Assembly: GCF_028606985.1 (NCBI RefSeq)
Contig: NZ_CP117416.1
Span: 720,001-784,000 of the forward strand
Length of the DNA stretch: 64,000 nucleotides
DNA from: Paenibacillus kyungheensis
GTDB lineage: Bacteria; Bacillota; Bacilli; Paenibacillales; Paenibacillaceae
Direction: 5' to 3'
Below the pieces are notes generated by a model. It saw nothing but the letters and a program-made list of their open reading frames with translations, had not been told where the DNA came from and made no database searches. The number at the start of each line of letters is the position of its first letter. The stretch's first letter is position 1. Made by a program: the position numbers and the translations under genes. Shown in pieces: positions 29,442 to 41,300 of the stretch.

Positions 29442-30485
29442 GTGTCAGAAGCCTATAAAAGTGCCGGGGTCGATATCGCGGCAGGGAATGAAGCAGTAGA
29501 ACGTATGAAAAAGCACGTTAAAACAACGTTTCGCCCGGAAGTGATGACAGAACTTGGTGGTTTCGGTGCATTGTTTGGCCTGAACAAAGATAAATACGAT
29601 GAGCCTGTACTCGTATCCGGTACAGATGGTGTCGGTACGAAGCTGAAGCTAGCATTTGCGATGGATAAGCACGATACAATCGGTATTGATGCTGTTGCGA
29701 TGTGTGTTAACGACATTGTAGTACAAGGCGCAGAACCGTTATTTTTCCTTGATTATCTAGCATGTGATCGTGTCATTCCTGAAAAGATTGAAGCGATCGT
29801 ATCAGGTATTGCAGATGGTTGTCGTCAAGCAGGATGTGCATTGATCGGTGGCGAGACAGCTGAAATGCCTGGGATGTATTCCGAAGGTGAATATGATATT
29901 GCTGGATTTACAGTAGGTATCGTAGATAAAGCTAAAGTGATCACAGGCAGTGAAATTGCAGCAGGTGATGTAGTGCTAGGACTAGCTTCAAGTGGTATTC
30001 ACAGTAATGGATTTTCACTAGTACGTAAATTATTGCTTGAAGATGCTGGATATGATCTCAAAGATACTGTAGCAGAACTGGATAATGCCGTGCTAGGTGA
30101 TGTATTGCTAGAGCCTACTAAAATTTATGTTAAGTCTACACTTGCGCTACAAGAAGCCGTTAAAGTCAAAGGAATGGCACATATTACAGGCGGCGGATTT
30201 ATCGAAAATATTCCACGGATGTTGCCTGAACATGTAAATGTAGATATTGAGTACGGAAACTGGCCGATTTTGCCGATTTTCCAATTGATGCAAGCTAAAG
30301 GCGGTATCAGCCATAAAGATATGTTCACTACGTTCAACATGGGAATCGGTATGGTCATTGTAGTTCCTGCGGATCAAGCAGAACAAGCGTTGACATTACT
30401 AGCAGAACAAGGTGAAACTGCGTATCAAATAGGTACAGTGCAAGAAGGAAATAAAGTGGTAACATTTACCGGAGTCGATGTGTAA
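29442..30485 (+). CDS. purM: Phosphoribosylformylglycinamidine cyclo-ligase (AIR synthetase)
   Basis: 347 residues. ATP-dependent ring closure of FGAM to AIR. Motifs: [62 protein letters not shown] 29442 ([11 protein letters not shown]) is preferred: AAAGGTG at 29426-29432 is 9 nt upstream, and homologues begin MSEAY. A GTG at 29430 in the same frame overlaps that site. First gene after the purF-purM gap. Confidence 0.95.
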   Translation: MSEAYKSAGVDIAAGNEAVERMKKHVKTTFRPEVMTELGGFGALFGLNKDKYDEPVLVSGTDGVGTKLKLAFAMDKHDTIGIDAVAMCVNDIVVQGAEPLFFLDYLACDRVIPEKIEAIVSGIADGCRQAGCALIGGETAEMPGMYSEGEYDIAGFTVGIVDKAKVITGSEIAAGDVVLGLASSGIHSNGFSLVRKLLLEDAGYDLKDTVAELDNAVLGDVLLEPTKIYVKSTLALQEAVKVKGMAHITGGGFIENIPRMLPEHVNVDIEYGNWPILPIFQLMQAKGGISHKDMFTTFNMGIGMVIVVPADQAEQALTLLAEQGETAYQIGTVQEGNKVVTFTGVDV

Positions 30486-31108
30486 TGAAGCCTTTTCGAA
30501 TTGCTGTGTTCGCTTCAGGCGAAGGCACTAATTTTCAAGCAATGGTCGATGCATGGCAAGATGGATATTTCGGTGAACCAGATGCGACTACGATCGAATT
30601 GTTAGTATCTGATAAGCCGCAGGCTCCTGTAGTTCAGCGTGCGATTCAGGCAGGTGTAGATACGTATGTATTTCATCCCAAAGAATATAGCAGTCGTGAA
30701 CAATATGAACTGGAAATCGTAGCAGAATTGCAACGCCGCGAGATTGATCTGATTGTGTTAGCAGGATATATGCGCCTACTTACGCCAACCATTGTAGATC
30801 CATATATGGGTCGGATGATTAATGTACATCCATCATTGTTGCCTGCTTTTCCTGGAAAAGATGCGTTAGGTCAGGCGTTATCTTATGGTGTGAAAGTAAC
30901 TGGAATTACTGTTCATTTTGTCGATAATGGTATGGATACAGGGCCGATTATTGCGCAACAATCGATCGAAGTACAGCAACAAGATACAGCAGAGACATTA
31001 GCAGAACGGATCCATGATATTGAACGGAAATTGTATCCGCTGGTTGTAGCTCAGATTGCTAAAGGCAAAGTAACACTTGAAGGACGACAGGTGATTGTGG
31101 AAGCTTAA
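30485..31108 (+). CDS. purN: Phosphoribosylglycinamide formyltransferase
   Basis: 207 residues. Transfers formyl from 10-formyl-THF to GAR. Motifs: VFASGEGTNFQAM, LAGYMRLLTP, NVHPSLLPAFPGKDA with the catalytic Asn-His, and GITVHFVDNGMDTGPII. Starts in a TAATG overlap with purM. Confidence 0.97.
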   Translation: MKPFRIAVFASGEGTNFQAMVDAWQDGYFGEPDATTIELLVSDKPQAPVVQRAIQAGVDTYVFHPKEYSSREQYELEIVAELQRREIDLIVLAGYMRLLTPTIVDPYMGRMINVHPSLLPAFPGKDALGQALSYGVKVTGITVHFVDNGMDTGPIIAQQSIEVQQQDTAETLAERIHDIERKLYPLVVAQIAKGKVTLEGRQVIVEA

Positions 31109-31143
31109 ATTCTTTTTAAAATTGAAGGAGGAATAAATCCATC

Positions 31144-32691
31144 ATGAGTATCAAAAGAGCGCTAGTAAGCGTGTCCGACAAAGCAGGTGTGGTTGATTTT
31201 TGCCGCGAGTTGTCTCAATTGGGTGTAGAAATTATTTCGACTGGTGGTACTAAAAATCTGCTTGCTGAAGCAGGTGTACCGGTTATTGGCATTTCAGATG
31301 TTACTGGATTTCCAGAAATTCTAGATGGTCGTGTCAAAACGTTACATCCGGCAGTACATAGTGGTCTGTTGGCGGTTCGAGATAGCGCAGAACACCAGCA
31401 ACAAATGAAAGATTTGGAACTCGGATATATCGACCTTGTCGTTGTTAATTTATATCCTTTCCAGGAAACGATCTCCAAACCAGACGTTGCATATGAAGAT
31501 GCAATCGAAAATATTGATATCGGTGGGCCGACAATGCTACGCAGTGCAGCTAAAAATCATGCATTTGTTAGTGTAGTCGTTGATTCTAGCGATTATGCCA
31601 AAGTATTAGAAGAAGTACGTGCAGAAGGCGATACGACACTGGATACACGTAAACGTCTAGCGGCTAAAGTATTCCGTCATACAGCGGCTTACGATGCATT
31701 GATTTCTGATTACTTATGTGAAGTTTTGGGTGATCCTTTGCCAGAGCGTTATACGGTCACTTATGAGAAAATTCAAGATCTTCGTTATGGTGAAAATCCG
31801 CATCAAGCGGCGGCATTTTATCGTAAACCAATGGCTCCAGCAGGTACATTAACAACGGCTGAACAATTACATGGTAAAGAACTATCTTATAACAATATCA
31901 ACGATGCAAATGCGGCTTTGCAAATTGTAAAAGAATTTACAGAGCCTGCTGTTGTGGCTGTCAAACATATGAACCCTTGCGGAGTCGGTGTAGGCGAGAC
32001 GATTGCTGAAGCATATAACAAAGCATACAATGCAGATCCAACCTCTATTTTCGGTGGAATTGTAGCAGCAAATCGTACAATCGATGCAGCAACAGCGCAA
32101 CCTTTAAGCGAAATTTTCTTAGAGATCGTATTAGCACCTGACTTTACACCTGAAGCGTTAGAAATTTTGACGAAAAAGAAAAATATTCGTTTGCTTAAAA
32201 TGGGTGAACTGACTTCATCGGAAGAACGTACAGCACAGCATGTGGTGACTACGATTGAAGGCGGTATGGTTGTACAAGAAAGCGATGTACATTCGATTAC
32301 AACAGACGATCTAAAAGTCGTGACTGACCGCTCTCCTTCTGGCGAAGAATTAAAACAATTGTTATTCGGATGGAAAGTCGTCAAACATGTAAAATCCAAT
32401 GCAATCGTACTAGCAGCCGATGATATGACTGTAGGTGTAGGTGCAGGGCAGATGAATCGTGTCGGAGCAGCCAAAATTGCAATCGAACAAGCAGGGGACA
32501 AAGCAAACGGAGCGATTTTGGCATCAGATGCCTTTTTCCCAATGGGCGATACGGTTGAATTAGCAGCCAAAGCAGGGATCAAAGCTATTATTCAACCGGG
32601 CGGATCAATCAAAGATGAAGAATCGATCAAAATGGCAAATGAATACGGAATCGCTATGGTATTCACAGGCGTACGTCATTTCAAACACTAA
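31144..32691 (+). CDS. purH: Bifunctional AICAR transformylase / IMP cyclohydrolase
   Basis: 515 residues. Last two steps to IMP. N-terminal IMP cyclohydrolase (about 1-200) with SVSDKAG and [16 protein letters not shown]-terminal AICAR transformylase with [10 protein letters not shown] and [20 protein letters not shown] precedes the ATG. Last gene before a terminator-like hairpin. Confidence 0.97.
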   Translation: MSIKRALVSVSDKAGVVDFCRELSQLGVEIISTGGTKNLLAEAGVPVIGISDVTGFPEILDGRVKTLHPAVHSGLLAVRDSAEHQQQMKDLELGYIDLVVVNLYPFQETISKPDVAYEDAIENIDIGGPTMLRSAAKNHAFVSVVVDSSDYAKVLEEVRAEGDTTLDTRKRLAAKVFRHTAAYDALISDYLCEVLGDPLPERYTVTYEKIQDLRYGENPHQAAAFYRKPMAPAGTLTTAEQLHGKELSYNNINDANAALQIVKEFTEPAVVAVKHMNPCGVGVGETIAEAYNKAYNADPTSIFGGIVAANRTIDAATAQPLSEIFLEIVLAPDFTPEALEILTKKKNIRLLKMGELTSSEERTAQHVVTTIEGGMVVQESDVHSITTDDLKVVTDRSPSGEELKQLLFGWKVVKHVKSNAIVLAADDMTVGVGAGQMNRVGAAKIAIEQAGDKANGAILASDAFFPMGDTVELAAKAGIKAIIQPGGSIKDEESIKMANEYGIAMVFTGVRHFKH

Positions 32692-32863
32692 TTATCAGCA
32701 TATGATTTTGCAAAAATGGAGATAGGTTCACTGAGAGAGTGTGAAATGCGTTAACAGTTATGCACTTCAAGATAGTATTTAGAAAGAGTGCAAAAATGTA
32801 GATGATAGATCGTGATCAATAATGCTTGGTATTTCTATAAATCCACTTGCAATAAGCAACAAA

Positions 32864-32900
32864 ACAGACCGAATATTTCTTGTTCGGTCTGTTGCTTTGT
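32864..32900 (+). terminator. Terminator-like hairpin between purH and purD
   Basis: ACAGACCGAA pairs with TTCGGTCTGT around a 9-nt loop; the T run after it is broken (TGCTTTGTT). Suggests purD is only partly co-transcribed with purMNH. Nothing else is evident in the 32692-33030 gap. Confidence 0.65.
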
Positions 32901-33030
32901 TAGTTGGGTGCATTTGCTTAATGTACTCGATGTAGAGCGTTATTATGCTAGTTTGAGACTTTTGTAAAAGTGAAATAATGCTATCAAAATAGTTGGGAAA
33001 ATCCTTCTCTATTCAAAGGAGCGTGACGTT

Positions 33031-34305
33031 ATGGATATTTTAGTTGTTGGTGGTGGCGGACGTGAGCATGCAATCATCTGGTCGCTTGCCAAAAGCGCAA
33101 AAGCAGACAAAATCTACTGTGCACCTGGTAATGCAGGGATTGCACAATTAGCAGAATGTGTTCCGATTCAAGTGAATGAATTTGAAAAGTTAGCTGATTT
33201 TGCGACTGAGAAAAAAGTAGGTTTGGTCGTGATCGGCCCGGATGATCCATTAGCTGATGGAATTGTCGATGTTTTTGAAAATCGTCAAATTCCAGTATAC
33301 GGGCCTCGTAAGAATGCAGCACTTATCGAAGGTAGCAAAACATTTATGAAAGACTTGCTTCATAAATACAATATTCCAACTGCTGCGTATGCGAAGTTCG
33401 ACGATTATGAGTCTGCACTCACCTATCTACAGCAACAATCTACACCTATCGTTATCAAAGCCGATGGACTTGCCGCAGGTAAAGGGGTAACTGTCGCTCA
33501 TGATATGGATGAAGCAATCGATGCGTTACAGTCCATTATGCAAGATAAAGTATTTGGCGAAGCCGGTAGCAAAGTGGTTATCGAGGAATTTCTAGCCGGA
33601 CAAGAAATGTCGATTTTGGCTTTTGTCGATGGAGAAACAGTTCGTCCCATGCCTGCTGCGCAAGATCACAAGCCAGCATACGATAATGATCTAGGTCCAA
33701 ATACAGGTGGAATGGGAACCTATTCACCATTACCACATATCAAGCAAAGTATTATTGATCAAGCGATCGAGACAATTATTGTACCAACAGCTAAAGCGAT
33801 GGTTGCTGAAGGACGTTCATTTAGCGGAGTATTATTTGCCGGGCTAATGATCTCACCAGATGGTACTCCAAAAACGATTGAATTTAACGCGCGCTTTGGT
33901 GATCCGGAGACGCAAGTGGTATTACCGCGTCTAGAAAGTGATTTACTTGAGATTTTTCTAGCGACAGTTAACGGTACACTTGCAGATATCGAGATCAAGT
34001 GGAGCGAGGAAGCCGCAGTATGTGTGATTTTGGCTTCAGGTGGGTATCCAGCGGCTTACGCTAAAGGATTGCCAATCAGCGGACTACAGCATACCGATGA
34101 ACAAGCACTTGTTTTTCACGCAGGTACAGCGCAAGGTCAGAACAGTGAAGTGATTACGAATGGTGGACGTGTACTGGGTGTAGTTGGCTTAGGAGCAGAT
34201 ATCGCTTCAGCCCGCACCAAAGCGTATGAACAAGCCGCAAAAATTACATTTGAAGGTAAGCATCAACGTAGTGATATTGCAGCCAAAGCTATGTTAGAGG
34301 TATAA
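33031..34305 (+). CDS. purD: Phosphoribosylamine-glycine ligase (GAR synthetase)
   Basis: 424 residues, ATP-grasp enzyme joining glycine to phosphoribosylamine. N-terminal DILVVGGGGREHAI, ATP-grasp KADGLAAGKGV, catalytic EFNARFGDPETQVVLPRL. AAAGGAG precedes the ATG. Separated from purH by 339 bp, unlike the tight spacing elsewhere in the operon. Confidence 0.97.
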   Translation: MDILVVGGGGREHAIIWSLAKSAKADKIYCAPGNAGIAQLAECVPIQVNEFEKLADFATEKKVGLVVIGPDDPLADGIVDVFENRQIPVYGPRKNAALIEGSKTFMKDLLHKYNIPTAAYAKFDDYESALTYLQQQSTPIVIKADGLAAGKGVTVAHDMDEAIDALQSIMQDKVFGEAGSKVVIEEFLAGQEMSILAFVDGETVRPMPAAQDHKPAYDNDLGPNTGGMGTYSPLPHIKQSIIDQAIETIIVPTAKAMVAEGRSFSGVLFAGLMISPDGTPKTIEFNARFGDPETQVVLPRLESDLLEIFLATVNGTLADIEIKWSEEAAVCVILASGGYPAAYAKGLPISGLQHTDEQALVFHAGTAQGQNSEVITNGGRVLGVVGLGADIASARTKAYEQAAKITFEGKHQRSDIAAKAMLEV

Positions 34306-34312
34306 AATCAGC

Positions 34313-34344
34313 AAGCCGTCTGGGTAAAAACAGACGGCTTTTTG
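34313..34344 (+). terminator. Terminator of the pur operon
   Basis: AAGCCGTCTG pairs with CAGACGGCTT, followed by TTT. Seven bases after the purD stop. Confidence 0.88.
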
Positions 34345-34449
34345 TGTTGATATGATCTTTGAAGTTAGACAGCTAAGTAAGCGTATGAGATATAAAATGA
34401 CGTAAAAAAATATTTTACAGAAAATTTACGGTTATTTTCCAGAATTATG

Positions 34450-34479
34450 TTGACTGATTTCCCATATATTGATTAGATA
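34450..34479 (+). promoter_or_regulatory. Candidate promoter of the RHS toxin operon
   Basis: TTGACT (34450-34455), 18-nt spacer, TAGATA (34474-34479). It implies a 5' leader of about 150 nt before the ATG at 34632. The leader holds an unused AGAGGAGG ribosome-site sequence (about 34540) followed by no ATG/GTG/TTG at normal spacing. Confidence 0.4.
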
Positions 34480-34631
34480 GTAAGGACTATTCTTTTTAAG
34501 GAAAGAATGATCTAACGGTGAAAAAGATTGTCATTACAGAGGAGGCGAACATCAAATATAGTAAATGTCTAACATTTGCTAACTAAGTTGTATGAGTCAA
34601 TGATATTCAAAAGGGAGAGGAATTTAATAAA

Positions 34632-35390
34632 ATGAGAAAGATTAGCACGATGATAGTACTCAGTATGATTAGCATGTTACTCACAGCTCCACTCATGTAT
34701 GCAGCAGAGTATCAATACGATGATCTAGGTCGGGTCACATCAGTCACCAAAGATGGCAAGCAAACGATATATACGTATGATCAGGGTGGGAACTTGTTAA
34801 GTGTCACCTCCAATACTAATAGTAAATCGTTACGGCAAGCTACTAACGTTCTTGCAGGTTGGACAGCTTATACCACGAAAGGAATTAAAGCAAGTTATCG
34901 TACAGCAACAGAAGATGTATATGCACCTATAGCAAATATGACACCTCAATCAGTTGTACATAATGTGTATAGCGACACTACCGTAGCAAGCGATGTATAC
35001 CATTCCTCTTCTTCTATGATGAACACACAATGGATCGATGTATCGTCCAAACGCACAGGCGGAGCTAATATTTACCGCGATATTCCTGTCAAAGCAGGGC
35101 AAACCTACTCTTATAACGGCTGGGTGCAGAGTAACAATGTAAAAGATGCTGTCGTGCAAGTCATTATTAATTATTATGATAAAAACAATAAATTAGTACG
35201 TTACAATAACATTTTGAATCTCAAGCAAAATTCGGACTGGCATACATATGGTGCTAACTTAAAAGCTCCAGCGAAAGCAGTCAAAGCCAGAGTTCATTTA
35301 CAGATTGTTCTTCTCAAATCAAAGGGTACAGCACAAGCAGGATTTGCTGATCGTACATTTGAACAGACAACACAGGAGGATAACCGTTAA
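34632..35390 (+). CDS. Small secreted YD-repeat companion protein of the RHS toxin
   Basis: 252 residues. Signal peptide 1-25 (RKISTMIVLSMISMLLTAPLMYAA), then two YD repeats (YQYDDLGRVTSV, YTYDQGGNLLSV), a linker with three DVY/NVY motifs (TEDVYAPI, HNVYSDT, SDVYHSS), and a C-terminal beta-rich segment (about 130-240) that resembles a carbohydrate-binding sandwich. It ends in a TAATG overlap with the giant RHS gene, so the two are made together. Function unknown; a chaperone, anchor or shortened RHS relic are options. Confidence 0.72.
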   Translation: MRKISTMIVLSMISMLLTAPLMYAAEYQYDDLGRVTSVTKDGKQTIYTYDQGGNLLSVTSNTNSKSLRQATNVLAGWTAYTTKGIKASYRTATEDVYAPIANMTPQSVVHNVYSDTTVASDVYHSSSSMMNTQWIDVSSKRTGGANIYRDIPVKAGQTYSYNGWVQSNNVKDAVVQVIINYYDKNNKLVRYNNILNLKQNSDWHTYGANLKAPAKAVKARVHLQIVLLKSKGTAQAGFADRTFEQTTQEDNR

Positions 35391-38300
35391 TGAAAAATAA
35401 ATATGTACGGTTGGCCTTTCTTGTTGTTGTCTTATTGGCTATCTTTGTAGGTTTTAAAATGCATTCTGCTTCTGCGGCAACAGGTGTATATTCACTTGGC
35501 TCAGGGCAAAGTGTAGACATTACGCATGGTTATTCTACTTCCGCAACAGTATATGTTACAGGTAATAATTACGATTATGTAAAATATTTATCCAATGGAG
35601 ATGTATCTCTGTATGATACTAAAACAGCATATGCTCCTATTACTTTGGCAATTAATCAGAAACTACGTTTAACTAATAATTCACCCTCACCATTAACTAT
35701 AGATATGAAGAGTAAAACATTCACAGTATTAACGACTGCTGGACAAGCTTTAAGTCGATTTAATTTATTACCAGGTAACAGTGTTTTCGTACAAAATTTG
35801 AATCCAGATTATTCACAGCCGATTGATATTGGTGGAATTAATGCCAATATTCATTATGGAGCAGACGGAGAATTATCATCTCCTACATTTACACGTAAAA
35901 AAGCTAAAGGTTCAGAAACTGTAGCGAAAAATGGATCAATGATTGTAACAAATCGTGACACAGTAGCATATGATGTTGTTGCTCCTGCATTTCCTATTAA
36001 TTTTTTGGGTTCTACTGAACCAGCAGATTTTCGTTATAACGTTCCTATTGGTGGATCGTTTCAAGCAACAAACCAACTAAGTAAGCCTTTTTATGTCTAT
36101 ATTGACAATGGAGGGACTTACGAATTCACATTGTACAACGAAGATGGTTCTGTAAGTTCAACAGGTACAACCAAAACAGTGACCAAGTATGTTGGTGCTG
36201 GTGAGACATTGATTGTGACCAATGTCGATGGGCCTTCTATGCTAGTCAGTGGAGCATATGGAGCATTCTATACCACGACTCAAGTTGAACCGCCGATGAT
36301 AACCAAAACATTAGCACCCGGCAAAAGTATTAAAGTGCTCAACAACTCTGGCGATACCATGAAACTGTTAACTGATAACGGAGATAAAGGTTTCCAGATT
36401 GCCGAGTACAAGTCCAATGGGGCTGTAGATAGTTATGATATTTTAAATACAAGTGCTAGCTACATTATGGGAATTGGTAACTATGTTGTTATTACCAACC
36501 CTGCTTACAATGGACAAGCGATTAAAATTAAAATTCCTAAAGTGAATTCAGTGATATCCGATTCAACTAATCCTGCTTTACTGGAACAGAATATCTCTCC
36601 AGGTAATTCGGTAGAAGTGAAGAACGTATCTCCTACCAAAACAGGTTTGTTTGTGACAGGTGAATTTGACTATGCTCTATATGATAGTGCGGGTATTAAT
36701 GATTATGCACCTAACGTAGGATCTTCACATGTATACCCTGATCCAGGTGAAAGAGTAGCAATAACCAACACAAGCAAAGGCAATGTTACGATGAGTATCA
36801 ACGGGCCTTATGAAGCATTTGTAGCGACTGCTCGTACACAGCCAGTGACATTTAATCGTGTACTGAATGTAGGCGAAACGTTAAAAACGATCAATACGTC
36901 TAACTATTCATTTTATATTACGGCAAGTGGACAACACCATTATGCTGTCTACAAAAAAGAGAACAACAAAGTGGATGATTTTGATAATCCAATCGTAAGT
37001 GCAAGACATCTAATTAGTAAAGATGAGAAAATAATCACCACCAATAGTGGTAATCAAGCGATGACGGTATCTGGTCCTTATGATGCATTTGATATCAGTA
37101 GTCGCGCCGAACCTGCTCTGTACAAAGGATATCTTAATGCAGGGCAAAGTGTGAAATTAACAAACACCAGTCCGGCGATGTTCAGTATGTATACAGATGG
37201 TATGTATGATCAAGCGAGTTATCGTGCAGATGACACATTACGCTCACTAGACCATGACCGTGTCGCCAAGTCACTCCCTTTTTATAATGGAGAACGAGTG
37301 ACACTAACGAATTCTGGAAGTAGTCAGCTTGTGGTGTTGAGTCCGTATGATGTAACAACAGCTCAATCGAGTAGCGATCCTGCACTAATTGTGAAACAAT
37401 TAGCGATCAATCAGAGTGCCGAGTTTATCAACAAAGATAAATCAAACGAAATGGTTTATTTTACAGGTAAACATGACTTGATGGATTATGATACCGCAGA
37501 TCAGCCTAACAGCTATTATCGTGGTACAGCGACAACATATCGTTCTGTAGATCCTAATCAGCGCTTAGCTGTTATGAACACAGATGTCAAAACAATAGAT
37601 GCGTACGCCGCATTTGAATTATTTACAGGGAAAGATCGTATCAATCCAGTAACCTTTAAGAAAACATTATCTACAAAACAAAGTCTGGATTTTACGAATA
37701 AAACAAGCAAAACATTCTTTGTCTATCCAACAGGAACATACGATTTTGCAGAGTATCAAGCAGGGCAATCTATAGATATGGGCAAAAATGAGACAAGTTC
37801 TACCAAAAGTATCCCTACATCTAATAGAATGTCGATTACAAATACGATCTCTACCGATCTCACAGTAGAAGGCCCTTATGATGCTTTTACTATTCAAGCA
37901 CGTACGAATCCTGCTCTAGTAGAATATAGTCTAGCTCCACGTCAAAGTGTAGAAGCAGAATACACAGGAGTAAAATCAGGACAAATACGTCTGACCGTTG
38001 ATTATGATTCAGCCTTATTTACCAATAACGTATTAAATGTATATAGCCGCAACCATATCAGTTCTACTGCACAAATAGTAGAGAATGGTGAACGTCTAGC
38101 TGTGCAAAATATGGCTGAGATCAATGGATTGATGTATGGAGCATATGACACATTCAAAGTCACTTCACGTACCAATCCAGTTACATTCCAGAAGGTACTG
38201 AATACCGATGAGAGTGTAGATATTACCAATACACAACCTGCGAAGTCATTTAACGTGTATCTCAACGCTGTAGATAATATCTACGATTATGTCAAACGAG

Positions 38301-41300
38301 ATGCAAACGGTGGAATTGATGCAGTAGCACGAGCAGCAACAAGCGGAGTTGAACTTCTAGAGCATGGAGAGCGTATTGCGATTACAGCACCAACAGCACA
38401 TTCAGTAATGATTGAAGGTTCTTATGATGCACTTAAGATCGCGAACCGTACGAATCCCGCTTTGGTGAAAAAAGCACTAGCACCAGGTCAAAGTCTAGAA
38501 GCGACCAATATAGACAGTATTCCTTCTCAATTAACGATTGAGCAAATCTATGATATGGCGACTTATGACAGTACAGGAGCTTTAAAACAATATAGTTTTG
38601 GATTAAGTGGAACACCTAGACAAACGTTAGATCCTAACGCCAAAATAGCGATTCAAAATAGTGATGACATGTACAATGTGGTCTATGGTCCTTTCGAATC
38701 GTTTAAGTTCGTCGACCGAAGCAATCCAGTCACATTTATCAAAACGTTATCTACGAATGATTCTATGGCGTTTGAACAAAATGCACTAAATCAAATGTTT
38801 TTATATTTCAATGGGAATCCTTATGATTACGCACAGTACAAAGCGAATAAAGAAGTGCGTGAGTATGGTTGGGGAGTACTTTCTTCACAAGCGATGACCA
38901 AAGGAGATCGTATTGTTGTTGCAGCATCAGGTACAGCTAACGTAACGGTTCAAGGTTCGTACGATGCATACAAAATCGCAACAGTGAGCGGTAAACCGGT
39001 AACGATCAAAACGCTTGAAATCGGTGAAAGCTATTCAATCCGTAATATTTCACCAGGAAGCTTTTTCGTCAAATTAGCAGGTAATCATAGTTATCAACTG
39101 TACAATGCGAATGGCACATTAACCACTTCGAGTACAGGAACAACAGCTAGTTATCATGCTGTTCCTGCTTCATCACGTCTGGTAGTGACTAATGTCGATG
39201 TAGCACCGATTACAGTCTATGCACCAACTGAAGCGATCAAAGTCACACAAGGTGATGATCTGTTAGTCAAAACATTGACTATGGATCAGACGATGAAAGC
39301 TACTAATACATCAAGTAGTTCAGCTACATTATCTGTAGATGGTAAATACGATGTGGCTGTATACGATGCTTCAGGCAAACCTGTAAATGTTGATCGCAAG
39401 TCAACCGGTAATTCGGTATCTGTTCCAGCAGGTGGTTATGCGATTCTTACAGGGCAACAAGCTGACAATACACTGGTGAATGGAAATAAAGACAATTTTA
39501 ATTTTGAAGATCAAGTGAATCCTGCACTATCGCTGTATACATTAGCACCGAATGCGCTGGTCAAAGCAACCAATGTACATGATCATGCACGTACGCTTAA
39601 TGTAGGTAGTAAGTTCAGTTACTGGACAGAGCAAGGAGAAGAACAGACAGGTTCAGGTACTGTTAATATCGGAGCGGGTAATACGACTGTTATTCGTAAT
39701 ACAGGAACAACGACGTATGAATTGTACAGCCCATACGGATCGTTCCAAATGGAAGCTACAACAACGATTCCAGTTCCTGTTCCACCTGTAGTAAATCCTT
39801 CTGTCGGTACGATCGATCCAGCCGATTATGATCAACAGACGTATTATGCTGATCCAGTCGATACTTCTACAGGAGCACAAATCATTAACAAAACGATGAT
39901 GGTGGCTCATGGAACTGTAGATATTCCTTTCCAAGCTCAGTACTATGCGCTTTTACAAGGCAATGGTGGGTTGGGTAAAGGATGGAGTCATAACTTTGAA
40001 ATACGTTTGAGTAAAAACAATACAACAGGTCAGATGACCGTGTATTGGAATGCTTTCCGCACAAATAACTTTACGCTCAATAGCGACAAAGCAACCTATA
40101 CACCTGTAGAACGTGCAATCCGTAATGACCAATTGCAAAAAAATGCAAATGGCACATACACCTTGACGCGTTACGATGGAACGCATTATATTTTCGCTGC
40201 TAACGGAACGCTGCAATCAATGGGTGAACGTGGCGGAATTACGATGACGATGCAGTACGATAATGCAGGTAAGTTACTATCTGTGACTGAACCTACCAGT
40301 GGAGCGAAGTTAGTCTTAACGTATAACGCTATCGGTAAAGTAGCGACTGTTGCAGATCAAGCGGGTCGTACATCTACGTTTACTTATGACGATACTGGTC
40401 GATTGATTACACTAACAGACCCGGGTAGTCACAAGACGACGTATACGTATAATAAGAACAATCAAATTTTGACAGGTTCACTAGATGGCAAGCTTGTATT
40501 CTCAAATGCTTATGATGGCAAAGGCAGAATACTACGTCAAAATGATGGAATCACAGCTCATCAACCAACAACATTTGCTTATAGTAATGCAGACGGAATG
40601 CTCACCACGACGATTACAGATCGCAACGGTGATATTCAAAAACGTGTGCATAATATCAATTATCAATTGGTTGAAGTGCAAGATGGGAATAATGGCAAAA
40701 CAAGTTATACCTATGATGCTCAAGGTAATCGTACAAGTATTACGAATGCGCTAGGTCAGACAGCGAAGTTCGAATACGATAGCAAAGGAAATTTGACCAA
40801 AAATACCGATCCATCCGGTCTATCGATGACATTGACTTATGATGCGAAAGGGAACTTGCTCAAAGCAACAGGGCCTGATGGCAATAGTATTACAAGCACG
40901 TATGATGCCAATAGTCGCCTACTCAGTACAACCGATACCGAAGGTTATAAAGTATCGTATGAGTACAATGACAAAGGCATGCTAACCGCTGCAACCGATC
41001 CACGTGGTGGCAAAACGATCTATAGCTACAATGGATACAAGTTAGATACAGTCACTGCTTCTACAGGCGAGATGATGAAAGTAGGTTATGATGCCGCAGG
41101 TCGCATGACCACGCAAAGCGATGCAGAAGGCAACCTTTCACAAGCTGTATATAATGATAATGATCAATTAATCACTATGATTGATCCGCTCAAAAATAAA
41201 GTAAGTTACACCTATGATCGTCAAGACAATCTAGCAAGTGTCACTGATGCACGTGGCAACACTACAAGCTACAGTTATGATGCCAATGGGCAGTTAACAT

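Noticed and set aside
31887..32582. Long antisense frame (231 codons) within purH
   Set aside because: Shadow of a conserved purH coding frame; no family resemblance and no ribosome site.
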